From contig NC_133933.1 in the NCBI RefSeq assembly GCF_031877795.1, forward strand, positions 23,650,029 to 23,714,028: DNA of 64,000 nucleotides, in the 5' to 3' direction. The notes under the pieces are model-generated. The model saw only the letters and a program-made list of their open reading frames with translations. It was not told the origin of the DNA and did not search any database. Source of the stretch: Strix aluco. Lineage: Eukaryota > Chordata > Aves > Strigiformes > Strigidae. Positions within the stretch are counted from its first letter, which is position 1; each line of letters begins with the position of its first letter. Below, one piece after another: positions 1 through 13,900 of this stretch. Position numbers and translations under genes: made by a program.

Positions 1-991
<991 letters not shown>

Positions 992-1407
992 CTACCAACC
1001 TGGACCCTCAGTATCCCACACATTACTGAGGAGGCTGAGACTTCCAGCCCCCTCTCGCACAGTTGGTTTTGCTCAGCATCACTCTTTGAGGTGCTTCCCT
1101 GGGCTGGTTTACAGATGTACCACCAGCTGAAGAAGTGTGAGGACAGAATGGGATGGGAGGCAAGGGGAAGAAGGAACTGTTTAAATTGTAGCCAAGAGAT
1201 GTCACTGGAACCCCAATCCCAGAACAGATTCTGCAGCAGCAAGTAGTAACACAGTCAGACTCAAGATCTTTGTTACTCAACAAGTTACAACTCCTCAAAT
1301 TAACTGTGATTAGACCAAACTGGGTACCAGAGTGTTAACCACAAGGAGTAAAAACATCAGGCTCTGGCTCTGACTACACTGAAAACAAGGTATAAAGCTT
1401 CCCTTAC

Positions 1408-1527
1408 TTTCCTCCTCCTCGAGCTCTTCTAAAGAAGTGATAGGGCGGGTTGGAACAGGACTCCTCGTCTCCGACATCTGAGAGTCTGCGTGTGAAGGGC
1501 TCCTGTGGTTCTCTCTCCCATCTTCAG
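1408..1527 (-). CDS. PSEN2: PSEN2 coding exon 8 (codons 328-368), hydrophilic loop
   Basis: A 120-nt exon encoding the poorly conserved loop: EDGRENHRSPSHADSQMSET, then a proline-rich stretch, then SLEELEEEE. It splits Arg368 with the next exon, giving EEEERGVKLG as in other PSEN2 proteins. The acceptor (ACCAAG|CT) is unusual in having A at -3. The donor is A|GTAAGG. Confidence 0.92.
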
Positions 1528-2794
1528 CTTGGTTCCACAGAAATAGGCCAAGAGCAGCAGACCAAAAAAAACCAAACAAAAAACCAACAAAACACAAAAG
1601 GTAGCTACATTTATAACTTGTTTTAATGCATGAAAGCCACGCTTCTGTGAAGCTTCTCTGGAATGGGTAAGCCCTTTGTTTCTTGGAGGTGTGATCATCA
1701 GGACCAGTTCAAGCACAGACATTTAGTGGCTTTGAGGAAAACACATGTTATTATTTGAAACAGTCAGTAGAGTACATGTTCACAGCAGCTTTGGCAGCTA
1801 CCCAGGAGTTCAATGGCTTTAACAAGTGAGTACGTACACAGAACTAAGCATTGCTCTGCAGAGGCTGGAATGACAAGTAAAACCAAGTAAAGTTAATACA
1901 CATTCCCACATTGTTATATCTTTGGGGTGGAGGTGCTCCCTAACTGGTCATATGACAAAAATGGATGACTAAGAGGACTGCCATTTATGAGAAAAGTTCT
2001 GCCCTGAATCACACTGACATTGGAGCTGGGTGTTCACATGTAGAAAGTGAACACATTTAATTGGCCACAGATTTATTTTTTTTTTCCCCACTGTTAAACA
2101 CATCTAACATAGCCCTTCCTTTTGGAAGCAGCCAGTCTGTGATATATTACTCTGACAGTGCCTATTTTTCAGAAGCACTCATACAAACTTTCCAGTCCAC
2201 ATCAGTCTGACAGGATGCTGCTGCTGCAGAAGCAAGCAGACACTGATCTGGGACACACAGAGCTTCCCCAGAGGCATTCTGTATGCCTCAGCATGTAGTT
2301 TGTGCCTGCTCTGTGCCCAGTTTCAAAGCAGGATTGTGTCCCTGTGGTTTGTTAGTATGTCAGCTGCTTTATCCTGAAATAAGCAGCATGTTCAGTTATC
2401 AAACCTTAGCATACATTTATTGATGTAACATAAAAAGGTACTGTCATCTCTGAAGTGCAACAGGACCAAATGGGAAATCCTCCCAACACCACAAGTCAGA
2501 TTTTACTCAATCACCTTAGAACTGCAGTTTAACTTGCATTTCAAGAAGATAAAAATCAAAGGCACACAAATTACCACAGGACCAGCTAGAATGTAAACTT
2601 GGAACACATCAGCTACTGTTGGGTAACTGCCCAAACATAAGCCTTTACCCAAGGGTAAATGAAAAGACGTTCATTTTCCTTGGCAGGGTAAGCCATACTG
2701 CACTTACTGCTAGGTAAAAGCATGTCTGCTCCATGGCAGTGGCCTCAATGCAACATGCTGCCACACACTTAAGTTCACCAGCTCATCAGCATTA

Positions 2795-3508
2795 TATTTG
2801 ACTGTGACCCAGCAATGTGTGCTTGCAGCCCAGAAAGCCAACAGTACCCTTACACTGAAGATATGAATAGGGTCAGGCCCAACCAGAAAGCCAACCGTAT
2901 CCTGGGCTGCATCAAGAGAAGTGTGACCAGCAGGTCGAGGGAGGGGATTCTCCTCCTCTACTCTGCTCTCGTGAGACCCCACCTGCAGTGCTGTGTCCAG
3001 CTCTGGGGCCCCCAACATCAGAAGGACATGGACCTGTTGGAGCGGGTCCAGAGGAGGCCACAAAGATGATCAGGGGGCTGGAGCACCTCCCTTATGGGGA
3101 CAGGCTGAGAGAGTTGGGGTTGTTCACCCTGGAGAAGAGAAAGCTCTGGGGAGACCTTATAGTGGCCTTCCAGTACTTAAAGGGGGCTACAGGAAAGATG
3201 GGGAGGGACTCTTTATCAGGTGGTGTAGTGATAGAACAAGGGGTAATGGTTTTAAACTGAAAGAGGGTAGATTCCAATTAGATATAACAAGAAATTCTTT
3301 CCTGTGAGGGTGGTGAGACACTGGAACAGGTTGCCCAGAGCAGTGGTGGCTGCCCCCTCCCTGGCAGTGTTCAAGGCCAGGTTGGATGGGGCTTTGGGCA
3401 ACCTGGTCTAGTGGAAGGTGTCCCTGCCCATGGCAGGGGGGTTGGAACTAGATGATATTCAAGGTCCCTTTCAACCCAAACCACTCTATGATATTTCTGA
3501 GTCTATGT
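2795..3508 (+). mobile_element. CR1 LINE fragment, 5'-truncated (copy 1)
   Basis: This is the 3' end of a CR1 retrotransposon, inserted in a PSEN2 intron opposite to the gene. The last part of the reverse-transcriptase ORF is readable ([20 protein letters not shown], then ERVQRRPQ), followed by the typical 3' UTR and a degraded end with TCTATG units. Relative to copy 3 it contains about 50 extra bases at roughly 2842-2895, flanked by a repeated CAGAAAGCCAAC. The ORF is frameshifted and cannot be active. Confidence 0.93.
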
Positions 3509-3864
3509 TGTAATTTACCATCCCCAGATAGTAAAAATATGAAACCCCACTAGCCCACTTCCAGCTTTGACTTCAGTACTTCTGAAGATGTGTGTTGAAC
3601 AACACTTCCGTTTGTTTTTTTGTTTGGTTTTTTTTTTAAGTAAAAGCAGCCTGAATACTGGAGCTTCCTACATTGTCTGGCCATCTTTGCTGCCAGTCCT
3701 AACAGCAGGTTTCAAAACATCACCAAGTTCTGCAACTAATGTAACAACACTGAGAAAAACCGCATCCATCAGGACTCAGGGGCTTATATTTACTTGCAGT
3801 CTCAAACATACACATTATTTCCATGGGACAGTGCTCTGTATAGAAGAGTGACATGCAAGCAAAC

Positions 3865-3942
3865 CTGCATCCCACGTCTGCTGACTTGGTCCTCTTGCTG
3901 CTGTGTCTGGCTTTGCCATTCCAACTGTCCACATCATAGCAG
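3865..3942 (-). CDS. PSEN2: PSEN2 coding exon 7 (codons 302-328), cleavage-loop exon
   Basis: A 78-nt exon, phase 1 at both ends, encoding SAMMWTVGMAKPDTAARGPS followed by QQTWDA. The MWTVGMAKPD block matches the region around the endoproteolysis site of presenilins, the counterpart of PSEN1 exon 9. The acceptor CTCTTCTAG is good. The donor CAG|GTTTGC is poor at positions +3, +4 and +6. Skipping this exon would keep the frame. Confidence 0.93.
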
Positions 3943-5728
3943 CTAGAAGAGAGAAAGAAAGTAATCAGCTGTGTAAAACATCGGTCACTATAGCTCAGAG
4001 GAGCTGAGTATTTAGCTGTCCCTGAAAATACAAACCCTTGTCCCTACAAATGCTTTTAACACACTCACTCTTAGTTGGTTTCCCTAGGTGCTTAGAAGGC
4101 AAGGTGGGAGAAAATTAAGGCAGTGCAACCATTCAGTTTTTAAGAAAGTCCTAGAGCACAAATAGCTAAGAGTCAGTAGTCTTCTCTGTAGGCTAAAGAA
4201 AGCAAAAATGCAGAACTAGGGTCCTCATATTCTTCCTTTTCTTCCTGGTTTCTGGCTCTTCTCTTCAAATAAAATAATTGCTCAGGAAATGATGGTAGTA
4301 CAAAAGGTAACCAGAGGCTAATTTACACAGCTTACTCCTCATGTTCTGCTAAAGGTAAAGCACACAAGCGAGGGGCATGCAGAAGTTGTCAGAGCGCTAG
4401 TTTTCTCTCTGGCTATTTGTTTTGGTTCTTTCCTGTCAAAATATTGGCTATTTCTGTTTTGGTTCCAAGAACAACTGAAGGATGTTTGAGGGTTTATTCT
4501 TGAGATGGATCCCTAAATTAAAAAGGAATACAAACCATTCTAAAATCAGTGGAAGGGAACTCAAATCAGCTGTTTATTTAAGCGTGCATCAGTCTTCCTG
4601 TTTTTATAGAAGCTAAACTAAACAAAATAAGCCAAGGCAAACACAGTGCCTGCTTTTCCACTACAAGCTCAGCCAAGGTGATATTTTTCCATCTAGAGGG
4701 AGCCACAGAATGTGGTCTTGCAATGGAGACACTGACATTCTGCACAGGAACTTTTTGTTCAGTATATTTAGTATTTGTTGAACTGCATTCTCCTTTAGAT
4801 AAACTCTTTATTAACTCAAACATGTGAGAGACTTCATCTAGATTGTCTCAGGTCAGTATAACAGCATCTCCAGTAAAAGGGAGGTCAGCTGAAGCCAACA
4901 GAAGCTCTGCTTGGAACATATAAAAGCATTCATATAACATTAAATGTTTGGAAATAAAAAGTCCATCAGGTTGTAGGCATCTTCAACTTAGCACCCAACA
5001 TTTGGAAACACCCATTTGTCTTACAAACAATGTAATGAAAAAGCCACTGAGTTCCATGAAGCACTTGAGTCCAGGTCCCACAAGTGTTGAGTCACCTGCC
5101 TTCCAACTATCTTAATCTTAAGCACATATATACATTTGTGGATAAGGGCACCAGACACCATCATAGTTGAACAGCCAGAGAAAGCCAGGGAAGAGACAAC
5201 TGATTCTGTCTGCAGAGCAATACTTGAATAGAGAGCTTTACAAAGTGAGCAGCCACACAATGAGCAATAAAACACATATATTCTAAGCACTGACATCCAT
5301 ATAGTGTACAGAGCAAGAAGGAGCTATGGGAAGAATGGAAGCTCATCACACATTTGAAGTGTGTCTATAAAGTGTATGCATAAGGAGTAAGTGTATTGAG
5401 TGAGCATCATTTAATCACAGAACTTTGCAAACACTACTGTCAATCTAACACAGGTTTTTTGTATGCAGAACAACGGGGCATGTTCTGCACTGTATTCATG
5501 AAAGGATAAATCTACTTTTGAACATTTCAGCTTCACAAGGCAAATGTGGGCTGCCTTTGGCTAGAGTTGACACAACTGTAACTGATAAACAAGGCCTTCT
5601 ACAAATGGTCTGTTCCAGAACATAAATGCACACCAATCTTAGGGCAAGGAAGTAACTAAAATAGTGCTCTTTGGTTTGACACAGAAATAGATTGTGAGTT
5701 TAATCTGACTAAAAATATTAACATTCTA

Positions 5729-5875
<147 letters not shown>

Positions 5876-6678
5876 TTATCATGCGTATTTTACATTCTTT
5901 ATCTTAAAAAAATCTATTCTCCCCTCAAAACTGCACCTATCAATATTAACTGAATGATTTCCTGAATGGCAGTTTCTGCCACTCTGCATAACTCTAGCTG
6001 TTCTATTCCCTGAAGATGTTGTTCACTTAAAATACCATCCCCAAGACTTAATGTAGTAATAAGAGTTTTCATTGTGCTAACTCTGTAAAAAGCCTCTTGA
6101 GAATACCACATTATTTCTTTGAAAATAGATGACAGTATTACATTGAGGTGTTAAATTTAATTACAGGACAACTGGGGGTACTTTGTTCACATTCCACAAT
6201 CCATCGCTACATACTCTGACTCTATTTTTCACATGAATGAAGGCCTTTGGGTCCAGTTTCTCTTTGCCTACCCTCTCTCCTCATCAGAGCTCCTCATCCC
6301 AGCTGCCTCTTGTTCTGCAGGTTCTCTTGAAACTTGTAACTCATACCAAAATCCATGATCTCTTGATAACTGAAAACAAAACCTGCAAGACTATCAGGTT
6401 GCTACTGATAAAAATCCAACCACCTCTACCCATGCAGTAGATGCAGTTCAGTACTTCCCTGACTTGGTGTTCCACTTTGAAAGACATGGTAGGAGCACAG
6501 TACTGACATGAACAAGTTAGCAAGAGACAAGCCAGGGAGTCAACTTAACTGCCCGTCTGGCTCTTTCTAAAGCTGTTAGCACCATAAAGTTGGTTTTTGA
6601 ATGACATACACAGTCCTGAGATTGCCTCAGAGTAACCTCTCCATGAAGCACACCTTGAGAGTCACAACCCAGACTTAC

Positions 6679-6899
6679 CATAGATGGAGATTGCACCTAG
6701 AATCACCCATGCTGACCACTCAGGTAGATACTTAATGAAAACCAGTGCCATTAGAGCACTGATCATAATGAGATACGCTTGCTGGAGCTGCAAGGGACCT
6801 TTCCAGTGGATGCAAATCATTCCAACAGCTCCAAAATTCCAGATGACTAAGAACAGAGTGGGGTAATCCATGGCCACGTTGTATGTCTTCAGTACTTCA
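6679..6899 (-). CDS. PSEN2: PSEN2 coding exon 5 (codons 195-269), TM4-TM6
   Basis: A 221-nt exon with acceptor TATTCCAG and donor TATG|GTAAGT. It encodes [20 protein letters not shown], then the segment with [20 protein letters not shown], and [13 protein letters not shown], ending one base into the codon for catalytic Asp269. It supplies membrane segments 4, 5 and most of 6. Confidence 0.97.
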
Positions 6900-7710
6900 C
6901 TGGAATACAACAAGAAAATTTAGCTAAGCAATAAAAGCAACTGACACACAAAGCATCCTATTAGCTGTGGTTAAAGAAACAGGCCTCCTACTACACCAGG
7001 AGGAAGCAGGATAGAAGCAGCTCTCCTCATGAAAGAGGAACCTGCCTTGTGGCCAACTGCTGCTCTTAACTCTCTGCTCCTCCTGCAGGAGATGGACCTG
7101 CTGCGTGTGCAGACAACCACCACACTGCCTTAGTCCTGAGGTCAAACAGTGATTCCAAGGGTCTGAGCAGGCAGGATTTCAAGTCTTAACTGAACATAGG
7201 CCTGCGGCTACATGACTGTCTGCAGCAAAGTCGTCATGCAAGAGTCATCCCACCAGACACATGATGCTTACAGTTAAAAATTAAAAGTCTTAACAAGTGT
7301 CACCTGCAGGTTCTACCTGAGCTGGGAGCTAAGGGAATGAGCTTGAAACAATGTAGTCTGAGAAAAAGGCAAGACAAATCAGAGAACCAATTCAGCACGT
7401 AAAGTTCCTTTCCACTTGCTTCTCAATGTATAATTCAGGGCCTCTGTACCACAAGGTTCAGCCTGTTCATTTCATGCTCACAGTATTGCTTCCCAGTGAT
7501 TTTTGTAGGGTAGGCACTGTAAAAATCAGGCATTGCCTATTAAAGACCTCATTTCCCATTTTTTAAAAAAGAAAGCTATCCCATTCTAACAGTTCTTAAA
7601 CCTCCATTTGGAGAAGGGGAGACATTCCTTTTCTTGTTCAAGTTGGGGATTTTCTGCAAAGAGGTGAAGGAACCCTGAACTGCCAGGTTACCTGCACCAT
7701 TCCCACTTAC

Positions 7711-7778
7711 CCGAGATATATGTAGGTAAAGAGGAAGAGCAGCATCAAAGAGGACAGGATCAGCCAGCCATGGATGAA
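7711..7778 (-). CDS. PSEN2: PSEN2 coding exon 4 (codons 173-195), TM3
   Basis: A 68-nt exon encoding FIHGWLILSSLMLLFLFTYI and then YL plus the first two bases of Gly195, which is the third membrane segment. The acceptor is TTGATAG and the donor GG|GTAAGT. The size and phase (2) join exactly to the next exon. Confidence 0.96.
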
Positions 7779-8101
7779 CTATCAAGGGCAAGAAGAGACA
7801 GTGATTGAAGGGGCTGTTAGCCCTGCTGCAGGTCGCAGTGCTGCATGCACTACTGACAGAGCTTCCTATTGTCCAACAGTCTCCTTTGGCACTCCTCCAG
7901 TGTCCAGAGACCCTGCCTTCCCCACTGCCGGGGAGTCAGGAGGGACAGCCAGTTGCTTCCCATTCTCCCAAACTCTTTCATTTTATATTCTATCTCTTGG
8001 TGTTTGGTTTTGTTGGGTTTTTTTTAGTCTCTTTCCTATCCATTTCCATGGGTATCCACACTGGCTCCTAGCTTAGACAGGTAAGCACATTCTCTCTGCT
8101 T

Positions 8102-8113
8102 GGGGGGGGGGGG
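8102..8113 (+). repeat. G homopolymer (12 nt) in a PSEN2 intron
   Basis: Twelve consecutive G residues follow a pyrimidine-rich stretch. The length is likely to vary between individuals or to be affected by sequencing. Confidence 0.85.
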
Positions 8114-8668
8114 AAGAGGAGGAGTTTGCCCAAGGCTGTACAATAAATCCATCTCAGAGCCAAGTTTAAAAAGCAGCAATGGCCAGTACTCAAATGATGG
8201 GCCAGTACCACATATAACAAGTCCCTGGGCACCACAAAACCTTCATGTACCTCTCCCTCCAAGCCTTGTTCCCTTCCACCAGAGCCTCCACAAGCAAGAA
8301 GAATACCAGTTCCCACAAAGCTTGCCTAAGACTTCTTGAGAGAATGCATTTGCAGTAAATGGCACAACTTAGTCCATAAGTACAAACAACAGGACTTTTT
8401 GATCAGATGGAGAAGAGACTGACCTGACTAACCAAAGGAATAGGCCTCGTTTTTAACAGCCTACCATTAGCGACAAAATAGCAGCAAAGCATATTCAGGG
8501 GCACAGCTCTACCACCACTGACAACGGCTTCTGTACAATATGATTCTTGCTGTGACCAAGACGTGGACTAGCCAGTGCAGTGCCTGTAGTTGTCACTGAC
8601 ACGCAAGCCCCACTTGAACTCAAGTTCACAGCATATAGGTGAAAAAGGCTCTGGCATGAACACTTTAC

Positions 8669-8810
8669 CTTGTAGCAGCGATATTTATAGAGCAGAACTA
8701 GGAACACAGTCATTACAACGATGACACTGATCATTATGATGGTGTTCAACACCGAGTTCAAGAGGCGCTGGCCCACAGACGTGGTATCCTCACTGAAAGG
8801 GGTGTAGATC
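8669..8810 (-). CDS. PSEN2: PSEN2 coding exon 3 (codons 125-172), TM2
   Basis: The exon encodes [20 protein letters not shown] and then the second membrane segment (about residues 146-166, rich in I, V, L and M), ending YKYRCYK. The acceptor is ACTGCAG and the donor AAG|GTAAAG. This is one of the most conserved blocks of the presenilin family. Confidence 0.97.
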
Positions 8811-9782
8811 CTGCAGTATAAAGCAAAAGCCATATAAGTATATATATTCTCTTCTAACTGCCCCAAGATAAAACCAGACCCCTCTGTGTGTGGGAAAGAA
8901 AGGGAGGTATGACTGCCAAGGACAGCAAATGAGATGTAGCCTCTGAAGGGGCTGGGCTCCAGTTAATTATCAACTAAAGATTAGCGCTATCAAAAGCACA
9001 TTCCTGCAGAGAAGCTGTGGCTAGCAGAGCTCTAAACAAAAAGACCTGGAGTGTAAATGACTTTATTTAACTTTAGTAACTTCTCTCCAGGCCACGAATT
9101 TTTATTGCATGCTCTGGATCCTCTCCACGATAATTATAAGGATACATCCCAGGTGCTGTCCTGAAAGGGGGGGACCCTTTATTTCCACACTTGATAGGAG
9201 AATCTCGGACTTTTATCCTCTCTCATCACCCTGCACCCCCGTTTTGTTTCCTTTGGTTCAGTTCAAGGGACCACAGTCCCCGTTTCTCCACCCGACGCGT
9301 GAAGCGCAGTTAGAGCCCCAGGGGTGCTCTTCAGGCACAGTCAGCAAGAGCTGGATGGAATTACATATCCACACCATGAGTCTTCAGGAACAGAAATGTC
9401 ATCAGGAAATGAGACACTCATCCAAATGAACATGCTATTCCCTGATTGCTGCCAGCTAGCGAGCGAACAGACTAGGAGCTCAGCCTGGGCCTTTTATGCT
9501 GCAGTAGAAGCAACTTCATTATTATGCTGCTCACAGGCTTCGCTTAGGGTGCCCTAATGACAGTGCTAACGAATCAGTATAATGCAGGTATGGAAAAAAC
9601 TTACACAGATGAACGTAGCATACTTTAGTAAGATCTTTGTTTACACAGCCACCTTTAGCTGTGCAAAGATTCTCCTAACCTGCCAAGGAAGCACTCTGTG
9701 TACACAGACCCGTGTGCGTGGAACGTATGTGTAAAGCTAGGGATCCCAGGTACTCAGAGGCTGTTTCGAAGACCCCACTTAC

Positions 9783-10012
9783 AGCTGCCCGTTTTTCTCC
9801 GTATAGAAGCGCACTGACTTTATGGTGGCGACGACAACAATCATACAAAGGGTGACAGGCACAAAGAGCATGATTACATGCTTTGCTCCATATTTCAGAG
9901 TCAGTTCCTCCTCTTCATTTTCCAAGGCGCTTTCTCTCACTGGAACACCCGAGTCAGACATTTCCCCATCAGCAATATTGTTAGGGCTACGGTTGCTACC
10001 TGTTCGCCTCTT
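9783..10012 (-). CDS. PSEN2: PSEN2 coding exon 2 (codons 49-125), TM1
   Basis: The exon runs from acceptor TTCTTTTCAG to donor CT|GTAAGT. It starts with a basic stretch ([10 protein letters not shown]), continues with an acidic linker, then reaches [15 protein letters not shown]. The first membrane segment is about residues 92-112 ([19 protein letters not shown]), followed by [13 protein letters not shown] in the first loop. The exon ends in phase 2, splitting Leu125. Confidence 0.97.
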
Positions 10013-10764
10013 CTGAAAAGAAATATTAGCAAATATATAAGATGCTTCTTTTCTTTGTGTTCAAAGCTTTATTCCATCATATTTCATGAGGCTGCTGTAG
10101 GCCACCACAGCATATCAACTTGTTCCTAATAGAAAGGTACCAACTGAACAATACAATTAGAAATTCCATTGCAAACAGGCTGCAGCGCAATTTTTAAACC
10201 AAACCCATGAATATCTAAGGGCCTCTTCAAGTGAAAATATACAGATGGACACATGCACGTGAAGGCCAAGATGCCCAGAACTGAGATAGAAATAATGTCA
10301 TCTGAGGTGGCATAAGCTTGACCAGTTCCTCCCCCCACAGCAATGCTGTGCTTGCTTTACCCTGCTGCTTTGCTGGCAGCAGGACTAGGTTCTGTTCTAA
10401 CATTTGCTGCATTTGACCAGAGCAGACAAAGGGTTCCTGGCAAAACAAGAAAGCTGAAAAGGATATCCTGCAAGAGTCGTATGTGCATCAGGTCCTGAAT
10501 CTTTACCAAAGGCCATCAGGCCTGCATCTTTACCAAAAGGAAGGAAAAGGGAGGAGTATACATGGAAATAAAAAGGGGGAAAAAAGTCACACTGGAGGAA
10601 ATGGGAACAGGCACTGCTGCTGCTGGCTGAGAGTGACACAAGAGAAACAACACTGGCCAAAGCCAGTCCTAGAAACCAGTCTGCTGGGAGGGACTGGGGG
10701 CTAGCAGGACTGTATCTATCATCACACCCCATTTCTTCACTCCCCATGAAGGACGCACACCTAC

Positions 10765-10908
10765 CCTACGTGCCTGCGCTTCCCCTGCTTCTGAGGCTTG
10801 CAGGCCATCCTGGTAGGAGGGTACTGGAGGGCTCTCTGCAGACATCAGGGATGTTCTCTCATTGCAGGGCTCCTCCTCGCTGTCCGAGTTGTTCATGAAG
10901 GTGATCAT
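10765..10908 (-). CDS. PSEN2: PSEN2 coding exon 1 (codons 1-48)
   Basis: The exon encodes the acidic cytosolic N-terminus, beginning [20 protein letters not shown] and continuing LMSAESP. The start ATG is at 10908-10906. A splice acceptor (CCCTAG) puts the exon boundary at 10918, leaving about 10 nt of 5' UTR in this exon. The donor is AGG|GTAGGT, with intron from 10764. An upstream in-frame extension reading MLPRRVT crosses the acceptor, so it is intronic rather than a longer N-terminus. Confidence 0.95.
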
Positions 10909-13900
10909 CGTCACTCTCCTAGGGAGCACTCAGGAAGGCCACAGCCAAGCACTAATCAAAGCTGAGGGGACAAGCAGAGCAGAAGGAACACAAACAGTGA
11001 ACATGACAGTGCAAACAACTGGAAGTCTGAAGAAGAGGCACAGTTTCAGTAGGGAGGATACAGCATGCTAGGTAACTCCATCTCCTTCTACCAGCTGATT
11101 TAGCCTGCTGTCACCCCAGGCATGACAATCTGTTCAGTTAAAGTCACTGTGACTTTTGCAGTCAGGGAGAACAGCAAAATGCAGCACTGAAGCAATTCAA
11201 TGAGTTTTCTTTCCCACAGCTTTCACAGTTGCTGCCTCTGTGCTTCACCTGAAATGTTGGCTGCCTGCTAGAAAGGTAAGAAGAGCTCAGATCCTACACA
11301 ACACTCCTGCAAGCATCGGCGGGTGGCAGAAGGTTCTTAGTAACCCGGAGCCTCAACTTCACATAAGCCACTAACCAGGAGTTACACACTGTCTTCCCTG
11401 TTATGACTGTTTATTAACCAGATGAATTTTATAAGCAGTTTTTCTCTCTGCCCATGGACAAGGGGAGGTTTGTGTAGAAAGGGAAGGACCTGTTTCCTTA
11501 GGAGAGCCACTTTTTTCCCCCCATATGTTTCCTTGTGATTAAAAGCAAAACTACTTGGATGGGCAAAAACTTGGAGGATAAAAGTGGGGGCTAGGAATGT
11601 TTGGCCTCTTTCCACCTATCACTGTGCAGAAAAATAAGCAAAGCAATGGCACAGTGCAGAAAGGAAAGGAACAGCTCTTCTTTCCAGACACCAGAGAAAA
11701 GAGGTACACTGCCCCGGATACCGCAGAACAGCCTTAAAGCCAGGATTTCAGGAAGCTCTAAAGGCAGGTGATAGGAAAATTCCTTTTAGTATTTATTAAG
11801 TCAGCTTAACAAAGCAACTGGAGTAAATAAGAGTAATTCAGTCACCTTCTGTTTCTCAGCCACCTGTCCATAAGCAAAAACAGACCTCTAATGCATTGTA
11901 AAGCTGTAATATCTACAAGAACACCTCTCTCCTCTGCAGTATTGTACCCAAGCCTGTGTGTCTCAGGAAATATATCCAACTCAGAAGGGGAAGCTGAAGA
12001 AGCCATGTGACTTGGACACAGTCACTTAAATCTGAATCATGCATTCACAGTCCAACCAGTACACTATGCTGTCTACCAACCAGCTTGAGAGGTCAGAGTG
12101 GATACTGTGAAGATCTGTGAGAAATTGAAATTCACTTTGGAGGAAGGAAAGAGGGAGGAGTGGGAGATTCCCCTTTCTTTCACAACCTCAACACATCTGG
12201 CACCCTCAAGAAATTTTAGAATGTCAACTCAGTCTGCCCAAGTGAAACATTTTTCAGACATCTGTTCCTCCCCTGCCTTCTCTTCAAGCTTTTTCGTACC
12301 ATTTTGTTTCTCTTTTAGTGATAAAACTGGTACAGTTATTTGTTATGTTTCCCATAACAAATGCAGGGGTAGCCCTCAAGCCAGGCCTGTCAGCTTCACA
12401 GTAATACTGTGTTCTTACCGAGTGAGCTGCCTAACACCTGCATTTGTGTGCTTATTTTTTACAGAGCCCAAAGTCTCCACTCCAGGTGCTTAACACACTC
12501 TTCCAACTGAGCATGTGAGGACTCACTATTTACAGCTGAGAGCCTAGATTCTGGTTCAGTTACAGGATATAGTCCTTTAAAGAAGTCAGGCATATAAAGT
12601 CATTCAATCATTACACACTTCTGGATCTGTGAACAGGCTGAGTTATGCATGCCACGGGATCTGTGACCCATGGAATTTAAATAACTCTTTAAAACCTTCT
12701 GCCCATGTCAGAGACCAGGGAAGAAATAGGATACTCTCTGATAATTTGGGACCAATATTTAGGTTTTAACAACCCAATGAAAATATTAAAGAACTTTTTC
12801 TCCCACTGTTTAAGAAACTGCCACACAATTTTTGCTATCTGAACAGAGCAATTCTGCAGAGGATTTAGAGGGGACAGCCAATTAGCCTACATTCAGCACC
12901 CTACTTATACCCACTGGAGGAGTTAAACCAATAGCAAAACCACAGTGCTAATTACTAACCTCCACGATTACATGGAAAAAGAATCTCATGTAATACAGAT
13001 GTTTTTAAACGACATTTTCTGCTATTCCCCCTCACCAAGGATATGGGCAAAAGCAAAGATGCAACAATACTTCTGGTCAGCAAGCAGACTCAGACCTGAA
13101 CACAGCTTTACTGTCCCCTGTTTACAAGGCTTTGGTTTCAGCGAGGGCTGACACAAACAGACCCCAACATACCCGGGATTTTGCAGGAGCTCCTGTGGCA
13201 ACCAGCCCTCAACAGATCTGACACTCACAGCTGCCTTAAACTGACTTAAATATGCGGTCCTGCCAAAGGGGTTGTCCCACTACCTTCAGTCACTCTGGTG
13301 CCAACACCAGGTGCTCATCAGCTGTCTAGCTCTTTTGAAAAGACAACAGGCACTTGTTTTCTTTAGCTTTTACAAAGCCAGGCTCCAGCAGGACCAGCTC
13401 CCAGGCTGGCTATGCCAGCAGTGACAGTGCCCACATGAGGAAAAGGGAGTGCTGGGCCAGCCCCCTTCCAGTAGCATCGAGCCTTACAGTGGCAAACCCT
13501 CTGCTCACTCCCAGACAAGCAGCCCACCCTCACCTCAGGTCTGCAACACCCAAGGCAGCGTGGCTCTTAGCCAGGCAGGGGTCTTTGACATACAGTTTAC
13601 GGAGGCAGGAAGACTAGCCCTCCCCCTGTGCCCCACCACAGACCCAGGAGGGAGTTTGTCTGATGCAAAGCTGCACTTTGATCTGGCACCAAGGCTGTGC
13701 TGGCTGCCGGAGAGAGCTCTGGTTTAAGCAGTCGGTCATCTAGGGCAGGAAGGACCAGCCTGGTCACTCTTACACCCATGTACCCAGCACAGCAGCACCC
13801 TTTGGGATGAGCAGAGCAAAAGAACAAAGCCTCTGCCCTGGGAGAGCACATTAGGTCCCATTCAAAAATCTTAAGATGTTTAAGAGCCAAAAGACCAAAC

